Positions 1 through 6,815 of a stretch of 7,619 nt of DNA are shown piece by piece. How positions within the stretch are numbered: the stretch's first letter is position 1; each line of letters begins with the position of its first letter. The stretch spans positions 1 to 7,619 of the forward strand of contig RHKR01000092.1 of assembly GCA_008363265.1 (NCBI GenBank). The letters run 5' to 3'. Made by a program: the position numbers and the translations under genes. The notes under the pieces are model-generated. The model searched no databases, had not been told where the DNA came from, and saw only the letters and a program-made list of their open reading frames with translations. The DNA comes from Chlorobiota bacterium (GTDB lineage Bacteria > Bacteroidota > Ignavibacteria > Ignavibacteriales > Ignavibacteriaceae).

Positions 1-858
1 CGCCTCGCCGTCGCCGGTATCGAGGCAGGTTCATTCAACGATGATGAGGGAAACAGTCACCCGATCCTGGTCACAAGGGAGAAGGAACAGCTGAACACCC
101 TCGGCGCCCTCGAGAATCTGTACATCAACAATATTGAGGGACGGGCGATCCCACTGTCGCAGGTTGCCTCACTTCAGTTCGTCGCCACACCTCTCTCAAT
201 AAACCACGAAAACAAGATACGAACCGTTTCGGTTTTTTCGCAGATCAGGAAGGGTTACCTTGCGGATAATGTCACCCGTGATGTGGTCAAAAAACTTGAG
301 GATTTAAAGCTTCCCGCGGGTTACAGCTATTCGATCGGGGGAGAACAGGAGGCAAGGGAGGAATCATTCGCGGGGCTGACGACCATTCTTCTGGTAACGG
401 TTTTCCTTTTCATCGCGATACTGATCCTTGAATTCAAAACTTTCAGAAGCATCCTGATCGTCCTTTCGGTGGTACCGCTCGGTATAGTGGGCGCGGTGCT
501 TGCCCTCTGGATAACGGGCAACTCCCTCTCTTTCGTGGCGGTTGTAGGCCTGATAGCCCTGGCAGGTATCGAGGTGAAGAACACGATCCTGTTAGTGGAT
601 TTCACAAACCAGCTGAGGGAACAGGGAAAGAGCGTGGATGACGCGATCCGTGAAGCGGGTGAAGTGCGGTTCCTCCCAATCATACTTACTTCAATGACGG
701 CGATCGGAGGTCTGATGCCGATCGCGCTTTCCGTGAATCCGCTGATCTCACCTCTGGCAGTCGTGCTTATCGGCGGACTGATCAGCTCTACACTCCTTTC
801 ACGTGTTGTCACCCCTGTGGTATATAAACTGATCCCGCCTAAGGTAGAGGCAGTTTAG
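1..858 (+). CDS. RND-family efflux transporter, C-terminal part (5' end outside window)
   Basis: The frame is open from base 1 to the TAG at 856-858, giving 285 visible residues of a family that is usually about 1,000-1,060 long, so roughly the last quarter is present. The first ~120 residues fit the second periplasmic porter region. Five hydrophobic segments then match TM8-TM12: around visible residues 127-145, 150-173, 177-202, 222-242 and 250-275. The motif 'GIEVKNTILLVDF' is the TM10 signature of RND pumps (G-I-x-x-x-N-x-I-L-L-V-D-F), and 'GGLISSTLLSRVVTPVVY' matches the TM12 end. RND pumps are proton-driven inner-membrane exporters working with a periplasmic adaptor and an outer-membrane channel. 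The sequence looks closer to the HAE1 multidrug branch than to metal pumps, but the selectivity residues lie outside the window. A GTG at 283 is in frame but internal, not a start. The gene converges on the HAD gene, with only 3 bases between the stops. Confidence 0.93.
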   Translation, partial: RLAVAGIEAGSFNDDEGNSHPILVTREKEQLNTLGALENLYINNIEGRAIPLSQVASLQFVATPLSINHENKIRTVSVFSQIRKGYLADNVTRDVVKKLEDLKLPAGYSYSIGGEQEAREESFAGLTTILLVTVFLFIAILILEFKTFRSILIVLSVVPLGIVGAVLALWITGNSLSFVAVVGLIALAGIEVKNTILLVDFTNQLREQGKSVDDAIREAGEVRFLPIILTSMTAIGGLMPIALSVNPLISPLAVVLIGGLISSTLLSRVVTPVVYKLIPPKVEAV

Positions 859-861
859 CGG

Positions 862-1512
862 TCAGCCGAGAAGGAGTTCTTTCAGTCCCGCGACGGTTGC
901 CGTGAAGTGAACTGGTTTCTCATTCAGCAGAAATTCATGGTCACGGTATCCGTAACCGACAGCTATTGTATCAACTCCCGCGTTGATCCCGCACCCGATA
1001 TCGAACTCGGAGTCACCGATCATCACGGTTTTTCCCTTTGAACAGCCGAAGTGACCGATGATCATCTCAAGCGGCTCAGGGTCCGGTTTGATCTTGATCC
1101 CCGGCTTGCGTCCCATCAGATACTCAAACCAGTCGTGGAGCCCGAAGTGGTCGGCGATCCTCTCGGTCTGGTACTGATTCTTCGTTGTAAGAAGTGCCAG
1201 ACGCATGCCTGAGCCCTTCAGTTCAGCCAGCAGTTCAGGAATACCGCGGTAGAACTTTGTGTCGTCGATGTGATCGAAATATATCTCCTTGTAAACATTG
1301 ATGTAGTGTTCAATGTCAGGGACGTGTATCCCGAACTCGCGGAAGATATCGCCGAAGTGGGCGCCGATCTTAGGTTCGAACTGGTCCCGGGGGAAATTCA
1401 CATCCTTCATACCGAGCTTTTCAAAGGTGTCGATGGCGGCGTTGTAGATGGTATCGGCCGAGTCAAAGAGCGTGCCGTCCATGTCAAAAACAGCGAGATC
1501 GTATTTTTTCAT
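862..1512 (-). CDS. HAD-superfamily hydrolase, phosphoglycolate-phosphatase-like
   Basis: A 216-residue protein with all four HAD motifs. Motif I is 'FDMDGTLFDS', with nucleophile D10 and acid D12. Motif II is T109/T110 in 'LLTTKNQ'. Motif III is K142 in 'IKPDPEP'. Motif IV is 'MIGDSEFD', with D167 and D171. A helical cap (~residues 15-90) sits between motifs I and II, as in subfamily IA enzymes such as Gph, and 216 residues is the normal size. These enzymes dephosphorylate small phosphorylated metabolites through an aspartyl-phosphate intermediate; no signal peptide is seen, so it should be cytoplasmic. The exact substrate cannot be read from the sequence: phosphoglycolate, a sugar phosphate or a nucleotide are all possible. 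I chose the ATG at 1510-1512 over the TTG one codon upstream because two AGGA boxes lie 4 and 9 bases ahead of it. It follows the secreted epimerase-like gene by 11 bases and is probably cotranscribed with it. Confidence 0.92.
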   Translation of the reverse strand: MKKYDLAVFDMDGTLFDSADTIYNAAIDTFEKLGMKDVNFPRDQFEPKIGAHFGDIFREFGIHVPDIEHYINVYKEIYFDHIDDTKFYRGIPELLAELKGSGMRLALLTTKNQYQTERIADHFGLHDWFEYLMGRKPGIKIKPDPEPLEMIIGHFGCSKGKTVMIGDSEFDIGCGINAGVDTIAVGYGYRDHEFLLNEKPVHFTATVAGLKELLLG

Positions 1513-1516
1513 CAAT

Positions 1517-1525
1517 TCCTGTCCT
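1517..1525 (-). promoter_or_regulatory. Ribosome-binding site of the HAD gene
   Basis: Read on the minus strand, AGGACAGGA carries two overlapping candidate Shine-Dalgarno cores. The outer AGGA (1522-1525) lies 9 bases and the inner AGGA (1517-1520) 4 bases before the ATG at 1512. The outer core overlaps the TAG stop of the upstream gene (1524-1526), which suggests translational coupling of the two genes. Confidence 0.55.
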
Positions 1526-3335
1526 ACTTAAGAAGTGTCATTTTGCGGCTCTGAGTTTTACCGTTCGCCGTCAAGGTGTAAAAGTAAATTCCTGAATTCA
1601 GCCCCGATGCGTCGAAAGTGACCCTGTGCGTACCAGCCTCAACTTCACCGTCAACGAGTGTGGCCACAGTCTCGCCGAGCAAATTATGTACTTTCAGCAC
1701 AACATTTCCGGCACCGGCAGAGCCACGGGCGGGCAACGCGTAACGGATAACGGTTACAGGGTTAAAGGGGTTAGGATAGTTCTGCTCAAGTACAAAACTG
1801 TCAGGCGTGTCTCCACCCTCCGCGGCGATCGAGGTTGGATCCTGTGGAGTGAAGGTTACGCGGAACTTCCCGCCGGTATTCGCGGGGATGTTAAGGGTAA
1901 GATCACCGGCATTGAACGATGTGAAGGGCTGCCCGTCGAGCGTCACTTCCGTGATCCTGATCCGCCCGGCGGGAGTGAGCAACGGGTTAACGCTCACAAC
2001 GCGGGGGAGGATCGAAGGGGCGAATTTATAATAGAGTTTGAACGGCTGATTTGCAACGTAGATCTTCGCGTAAAGGTGGGTCAGGTAACCCAGTTCAACC
2101 GAGTGATATGAGGCCTTGAACCCGTTCCCTTTGTGCTCTCCCCATACCCTGCCGCCCCGGCGCATCGTGTTCTCATATACCTCGCCATAGACCCTGTCGA
2201 CGAACCAGTTCATGAAGAAGTTTAGGCTCTCATCAGCGGTTCTGAGGAACTGCTCTTCGTTGGTTATACCCCACAATTCAAGCCCTCCCGTGATCGCTTG
2301 CTCAACCTGCCACCACGCCTTTGCTGAATCCTGTATCCCCCAGAGGAGCATTTGGCCGGTGGTGCGGTTGAAGTCCTTGTAGGGGGCACCGTACAGATGG
2401 TCATATCCTTTCTGGAGAACGTTGTTGAAGAGCTTTCTGGCGGCGGTAATGTAAGCCGGATCGGGATTCAATCTGTACGCGCGGCCCAGAACCCAGGCTG
2501 TTTTCAGAACATGCCCCATTATGGTCATGGTCTCCGACTGGTTCACCGTCCAGTCACTGTTGTACTCCTCGGCAAATCCTATCTGCTGATTGTCCATCGT
2601 GGGAACGAGTCTGTTGAGGATGTTGAGCACCACGGAGTCGGTTTTCGTTCTGTACCGGGACTCACCGGTTAAGCGCGTCATCAGCAAAAGATGTGTGGTA
2701 AGGGCATCGACCGTGGCATTGAAGCTCTTACCGCTCCGGGAAGAAAAATTGTATGTTGCCTGGTCGTAATAGCCGAACGATGAACCGCGGTCCCAGTACC
2801 TGTTCTCAAGGAGGTCGTAACCCTTGTTAAACCATGACTCCGCGAGGGGATCACGCGTTGCCTCATACATCGATGCGATCCCGAGGAGGGCATAGTGGGC
2901 ATCAAAAGCCGTTTTTGCCGCTGTGGCTGAGACGGGTGAGCCCTGTCTGTTCAGGTCGGCATACCAACCGCCGTTGGTGTTGTCCCACGCTTTCGAATAA
3001 AGGAAAGAGAGGGCATCCTGTGCCTTCTGCAGATACACTTCATTTCCTGTCAGCATGAAAGCTTTCGAAAAAGCGTAGGCGTGACGGGTTTGGGTAAGCG
3101 GTTTCTTGTTCGTTCCCCATGAGGTGATCACGTTCCCCTGACGGTCAACATTGGTGTAAAATCCGCCGTAGGTCGCGTCGTATGAGTTGAACCAGAACTT
3201 CGCGCAGCTGTCGACATAACCGATCAGACGGTCGGGGTCGTTCAGATAAGGGGAAGTGGGGGTGAACTGAGGAAACAGCCTTCCTGACAACAATATCAGG
3301 AGTATGGTCGCGACTTTTATGTAATACTTGGACAT
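1524..3335 (-). CDS. Secreted AGE / cellobiose-2-epimerase-like (alpha/alpha)6-barrel protein with type IX secretion tail
   Basis: A 603-residue protein. Residues 1-23 form a signal peptide (basic start, 'ATILLILLSG' core, cleavage probably near 'FPQ'). Residues ~32-430 resemble the N-acylglucosamine 2-epimerase superfamily, which epimerises or isomerises sugars using two histidines. Visible anchors are R84 in 'TRHAYAFS', H275 and W281 in 'GHVLKTAW', W341 and E345 in 'KAWWQVEQA', and H411 in 'KASYHS'. Their order and spacing match the catalytic set I recall for Ruminococcus albus cellobiose 2-epimerase (R52, H243, E246, W249, W304, E308, H374), except that the E246 position is lysine (K278). 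Residues ~432-505 are a small beta-rich linker domain. From ~514, 'FVLEQNYPNPFNP' to the terminal 'KMTLLK' is a type IX sorting domain, so the protein should be exported to the surface or medium. The ATG at 3335 is preferred over a TTG at 3356 because AAAGGA precedes it. Substrate unknown; other barrel-fold sugar enzymes remain possible. Confidence 0.85.
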   Translation of the reverse strand: MSKYYIKVATILLILLSGRLFPQFTPTSPYLNDPDRLIGYVDSCAKFWFNSYDATYGGFYTNVDRQGNVITSWGTNKKPLTQTRHAYAFSKAFMLTGNEVYLQKAQDALSFLYSKAWDNTNGGWYADLNRQGSPVSATAAKTAFDAHYALLGIASMYEATRDPLAESWFNKGYDLLENRYWDRGSSFGYYDQATYNFSSRSGKSFNATVDALTTHLLLMTRLTGESRYRTKTDSVVLNILNRLVPTMDNQQIGFAEEYNSDWTVNQSETMTIMGHVLKTAWVLGRAYRLNPDPAYITAARKLFNNVLQKGYDHLYGAPYKDFNRTTGQMLLWGIQDSAKAWWQVEQAITGGLELWGITNEEQFLRTADESLNFFMNWFVDRVYGEVYENTMRRGGRVWGEHKGNGFKASYHSVELGYLTHLYAKIYVANQPFKLYYKFAPSILPRVVSVNPLLTPAGRIRITEVTLDGQPFTSFNAGDLTLNIPANTGGKFRVTFTPQDPTSIAAEGGDTPDSFVLEQNYPNPFNPVTVIRYALPARGSAGAGNVVLKVHNLLGETVATLVDGEVEAGTHRVTFDASGLNSGIYFYTLTANGKTQSRKMTLLK

Positions 3336-3339
3336 CAGG

Positions 3340-3345
3340 TCCTTT
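3340..3345 (-). promoter_or_regulatory. Ribosome-binding site of the secreted epimerase-like gene
   Basis: The minus-strand sequence AAAGGA lies 4 bases before the ATG at 3333-3335. It decides in favour of that start over the in-frame TTG seven codons upstream, and the resulting protein begins directly with a normal signal peptide. Confidence 0.6.
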
Positions 3346-3368
3346 GGAAATATCAAAAGAGGGTTTTA

Positions 3369-3376
3369 CAAAAATA
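3369..3376 (-). promoter_or_regulatory. Candidate -7 promoter element for the epimerase-HAD unit
   Basis: On the minus strand this reads TATTTTTG, which fits the Bacteroidetes-type -7 consensus TAnnTTTG. It lies 33 bases before the ATG at 3335, leaving room for a leader of about 25-30 bases. I see no convincing -33 TTTG at a suitable distance, and the region is AT-rich enough for a chance match. It is also uncertain that this lineage uses the Bacteroidetes promoter code. Confidence 0.25.
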
Positions 3377-3422
3377 CTGAAATTAATTGATAATGGATTT
3401 TGTTACAATTACAGTTGAATTT

Positions 3423-3430
3423 AAAAGGAA
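3423..3430 (+). promoter_or_regulatory. Ribosome-binding site of the TIGR01777-type gene
   Basis: AAAAGGAA ends 8 bases before the ATG at 3439. It decides that start over an in-frame TTG at 3400, whose 13 extra codons would precede the Rossmann motif without family resemblance. Confidence 0.65.
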
Positions 3431-3438
3431 TTTCATCG

Positions 3439-4347
3439 ATGTCTAAAAGAGTGGTTATAACAGGCGCTACGGGCCTGATCGGTAAGAAACTCGCAAAAAA
3501 ACTCCACGAACGGGGTGATGTGCCCGTTATCATATCCCGCGATCCTGTTCAGGCCCGTGGAATGTCTTTCGTTACAGAATTTGTTAAATGGGACTACAAG
3601 GATCCGAAGCAGGTTCTGAAAAAACTTGAAGGAGCGCACGCCTTTGTGAACCTGGCCGGTGCATCCGTGGCGGAGAAGTGGAGCGACGCCTACAAAATGA
3701 CGATCCTGAACAGCAGGATCCAGACCACCGACGCTCTTGTGAACGCGATCTCCCTGCTTGAAGAAAAACCGAAAGTGCTGGTCTCATCATCCGCGACGGG
3801 ATTCTACGGAAACACGGGTGACGAAGAGGTTGATGAAGTCTCCCCTCGCGGTGAGGGTTTTCTTGCCGATGTATGTACTGCCTGGGAACAGGAAGCGCAG
3901 ATCGCGCGCGATCATGGTGTAAAGGTTTCGATAGTAAGAACGGGCGTGGTACTTTCATCCGAGGGCGGCGCGCTTAAGAAGATGATCCCTGCATTTAAAT
4001 TCATGGTTGGTGGCTCACTCGGCGCGGGCACGCAGTGGATGTCGTGGATTCACATCGATGACATCGTTGACCTGTATATCCATCTGATCGATAACCCTCA
4101 GGACGGGGTGTTCAACGGTGTATCACCGACACCGGTAATGATGGATGTGTTTGTTTTCCATCTCGGCAGGGCTCTGAAGAAACCATCACTGATGAAAATC
4201 CCTTCCTTCGCCTTAAAAATACTTTTCGGAGAAATGGCCTCAACCATCCTCGACAGCCAGAAGGTGATCCCCGCCTACACAGAAAAAAGCGGTTTTCACT
4301 TCAAATTCCCGGAACTTGATGAGGCGATGGAAGATCTGCTTAAGTAG
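3439..4347 (+). CDS. TIGR01777-family (YfcH-like) epimerase-type SDR protein
   Basis: A 302-residue extended short-chain dehydrogenase-fold protein of the usual family length. The nucleotide-binding loop is 'TGATGLIG' near the N-terminus (G9-x-x-G12-x-x-G15). 'NLAGASV' (71-77), 'SSSATGFYG' (116-124, with Y123 the probable active-site tyrosine position) and 'GAGTQWMSWIHIDD' (195-208) are hallmarks of TIGR01777. Residues ~250-300 correspond to the DUF1731 C-terminal domain. There is no signal peptide or membrane segment, so it is cytoplasmic and probably binds NADP(H). The biochemical role of this family (E. coli YfcH; some relatives are annotated as cell-division inhibitor SulA) is not settled, and nothing here fixes a substrate. 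The gene stands alone: divergent from the secreted epimerase-like gene and separated from the next gene by 322 bases. Its composition matches the flanking native DNA. Confidence 0.92.
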   Translation: MSKRVVITGATGLIGKKLAKKLHERGDVPVIISRDPVQARGMSFVTEFVKWDYKDPKQVLKKLEGAHAFVNLAGASVAEKWSDAYKMTILNSRIQTTDALVNAISLLEEKPKVLVSSSATGFYGNTGDEEVDEVSPRGEGFLADVCTAWEQEAQIARDHGVKVSIVRTGVVLSSEGGALKKMIPAFKFMVGGSLGAGTQWMSWIHIDDIVDLYIHLIDNPQDGVFNGVSPTPVMMDVFVFHLGRALKKPSLMKIPSFALKILFGEMASTILDSQKVIPAYTEKSGFHFKFPELDEAMEDLLK

Positions 4348-4352
4348 TGTGG

Positions 4353-4366
4353 TCCGCCGCGGCGGA
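4353..4366. repeat. Perfect 14-base GC palindrome
   Basis: TCCGCCGCGGCGGA equals its own reverse complement and begins 6 bases after the stop of the TIGR01777-type gene. It has no T-run after it and no room for a loop at its centre, so it is not a classical intrinsic terminator. It could still stall polymerase or bind a dimeric protein. Confidence 0.6.
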
Positions 4367-4370
4367 GTGG

Positions 4371-4396
4371 AGTGTGGAGTGTAGAGAGGAAGTGTG
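4371..4396 (+). repeat. GTGGAGTG/TAGAG simple repeat, left copy
   Basis: AGTGTGGAGTGTAGAG (4371-4386) is followed directly by AGGAAGTGTG (4387-4396). The 16-mer recurs in exact inverted orientation at 7475-7490 and the 10-mer in direct orientation at 7448-7457, so related sequence flanks the 922-residue gene on both sides. Confidence 0.7.
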
Positions 4397-4402
4397 AATT
4401 CT

Positions 4403-4485
4403 GGACGCAGATACACGCAGATTTAACGGATTTTCGCAGATACCTATTCCGCGTACATCTGCTTAATCTGCGTGTATCCGCGTCC
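4403..4485. repeat. Long imperfect hairpin built from CGCAGAT units
   Basis: The outer arms, 4403-4423 and 4465-4485, are reverse complements at 20 of 21 positions, and weaker pairing continues inward. Inside, CGCAGAT occurs three times directly (4406-4412, 4416-4422, 4435-4441), with ATCTGC twice in the opposite orientation (4457-4462, 4466-4471). It resembles the palindromic intergenic repeats that recur across some environmental Bacteroidota/Chlorobi genomes; that comparison is from memory. No poly-T tail follows, so terminator function is doubtful. It marks the last native-looking DNA before the AT-rich block. Confidence 0.75.
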
Positions 4486-4499
4486 TCAATCTCATGGTA

Positions 4500-6815
4500 A
4501 GGTGGTTTCTTCCTCTTTATTCTTATTTTTTTCAGGTGAAAAAAAACGCGATACCGTTCGTTTTTAAATTTTATTTTGTTATTATTGCACTAAAATGAAA
4601 GTTTAATTTGGAACTTTCGGTTAATGCTTTGATGGTCTCAAGATTTCTTAATTTATCAGAGTTTCTACAATGGCAAATAAAATTTATTTTTGTTCAAGAG
4701 AAAACACCCCCTCTCCTTCTACTTTAGAAAAAATCGTTTCCAAACTTCCTAGCAAATTCAGAAATCTCCTTTTAGTCCTTCTAGCTAGTCAGCTAGTCGC
4801 ACCAAAAGATGCATCTGCCAATACCACTGCTGATCAGATTTTCTCATCAAACTCAGATAGTTCTAATCCCATTACTGCCGTAGTCGAAAAACCAGACTCT
4901 CTTACTCCTCCGACGCTCTCATCTAACCCAAAATCAGAGTCAAAACTATCACAAATCGAAACAATCACCACCGAAAACCTCGTCCATAACCTAGATACGA
5001 CTCTTAGCGTCACTAATGGAGGTAGTTTGGCAGGATTTCCTGGGAAGATTTATAGTATGAATCAAATTATTGAAAATGATGACTACGAAATAAATATTTG
5101 GCCTAATCTCGGAGGTAATGTCAAGGAATGGCTTGCTTTAAGCAATGGAGATACCGTTCTTTGTGGAGCAAATGGTAGTGGTAACCCATCATTTCGTCGT
5201 TTACAAGATAATAATTGGACGACTATCCATTCATCTTTTCCGACTGGTCAAAATGTAAATGATATTCTCGGTATTCCAAATGGTCCAACCACTTCCAATA
5301 TTAATTGGTATATGAAAGGAAGTGATAAACTCTACAAAAAAACTGGCACCACTGGTACGCTTCAAGAAGTATTAAACCTAACAGGTTTAAACTCGATTAC
5401 ATCCAATGGCACAGACACCATTTATGTTGCCCGTGGTTCACAGGGTGAAATCCGCGCCTATAATGTCAACAACTTCTCTCAATACACCAACATCAAATAT
5501 AATCTGCCAAATATTCAAGTTACTTCGATTGATTGGAAAGACGGAAATTTATTAGTATCTTGTGGTGGTAAAATTTTCATATTAAATCAAGGAGAAACTC
5601 AATGGACAGAAGTAGCAAATCTAGTCGGAACACCAGGTGGAGCACCCATGGCTGTTACATTTCTTGAAGGAACGAATAGCTCGCAGTATGATTTCGCTGT
5701 TGGAAGACAGGACAACGTCGTAGATATTTATCGTGAAGTCCTCGCTCCTTCCTTTACTTCAGCGACGCTCACTCCAAATAATCCTCTAGTCAATCCAGGT
5801 GTTGTCAGTGATACAGCCTCGATTTCCTGCAATGTTTCTAATAAACCGACTGAAGTTCATGCTGATCTCTCCAGTCTCGGTGGAAGTGACTCTCTTGCTT
5901 TGACTAAGACTGGTCCAAACACTTGGTCGATTTCAGGTGTCACCTTTCCGAATGCCACTCCAGGTCAACATACTATTCCAGTTATAGCGACTAATGCCAA
6001 AGGTAGTGTTTCAACTAATATTAATGTCACCATCACTGAAAATGGTGCTCCAGTCTGGACTAATCCAGTCGATACTATTTTCGTCGATGAAGGTTCTCCT
6101 ACTTCCTATACTATCAATTCCTCTGATCCAAATGGACACTCCGTCACTACTTCTTACACCAATACTCCTACTTTCCTCTCTCCAAATGGTGCTACCATCT
6201 CTGGTACTCCAGGAAATAGTAATGTCGGTGTTCACTCTGTCTCTGGTCGATTAGTCGATTCTTTCCAAGACACCACTAATACAAATTTTAATGTCAAAGT
6301 CGTAAACAAAGCTCCAGAGTTCACTTCGACTCCGCTTACCACGACTTCTGTCGGGACTCCATACTCTTACACCCCGACTCTCCAATATCATGGAAACACT
6401 CCAGTTCAAGCTGTCACTTTACCACCTTGGGCTTCATTTAATAACGGCACTCTTTCCGGTAATCCCACCTTCGGCACATTCCCTGTCGTCTTAAGATCCG
6501 ATGATGGAAATGGTGGAGTCACTGATCAAACTTTCGAAATCCAAGTCACAGATACTAATCCTTTTGCTGATTCTCTTCGAAACAACACTAATCATCTCGT
6601 TTCATCTTCAGATTCTGTATTTACAGTTACTCTCCCTAAGAAATACAATAATCCAAATCTCTCCTACCAAGCTTTTAATCTCGGTACTGCTATTCAAGCT
6701 GTGGATTTTGAAGATACTGATGATACTCTAAAAGTCCATGTCGAACTAAAACCAGGAAATCAAAGAACATTTAGAATCCGTGTCCTTAATGGTGCTCAAA
6801 ATCAATTTGAATCAG
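4500..6815. other. Compositionally foreign block
   Basis: From just after the hairpin repeat to about codon 716 of the following gene, base and codon use differ from the rest of the window. G+C is 14/60 at 5041-5100 against 31/60 at 1021-1080 and at 7201-7260. Further on the coding strand is C-rich and G-poor (23 C, 4 G at 6121-6180). I find only one CTG leucine codon (codon 279) before codon 718, then eight among the last 24 leucines. The left edge is approximate; the right edge lies inside an open reading frame. Confidence 0.75.

Larger units (their letters stand above)
3336..3438. promoter_or_regulatory. Divergent intergenic promoter region
   Basis: These 103 bases separate the start codons of two divergently transcribed genes and are clearly AT-rich against GC-balanced neighbours, so both promoters should lie here. 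Toward the plus-strand gene there is a TTGATA-like box (3387-3392) and a TACAAT box (3404-3409), but their 11-base spacing is too short for one standard sigma-70 promoter. I see no operator-like inverted repeat. Confidence 0.5.
4348..4669. other. Gene-free spacer (322 bases) with repeats and an AT-rich leader
   Basis: No coding region is supported. The left part (4348-4500) carries a GC-rich 14-base palindrome, GTGGAGTG-type simple repeats and a long imperfect hairpin. The right part (4501-4669) is strongly AT-rich, contains an A/T palindrome around 4526-4545, and should hold the promoter of the 922-residue gene. I could not identify a convincing -10/-35 or TAnnTTTG box there. No Shine-Dalgarno core precedes the ATG at 4670. 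Confidence 0.7.

Noticed and set aside
327..812. Minus-strand open frame of 161 codons opposite the RND gene
   Set aside because: It mirrors a strongly conserved membrane-protein frame, has Arg/Ser/Thr-rich low-information translation, and no family features.
1626..2111. Plus-strand open frame of 161 codons opposite the secreted epimerase-like gene
   Set aside because: It lies antisense to the type IX tail and linker of a well-supported gene; the translation has no recognisable domain.
4353..4366. Intrinsic terminator after the TIGR01777-type gene
   Set aside because: The palindrome has no central loop and no T-run follows.
4403..4485. CRISPR array
   Set aside because: The repeated unit is only about 7 bases, spacing is irregular and units occur in both orientations; this is a hairpin element.
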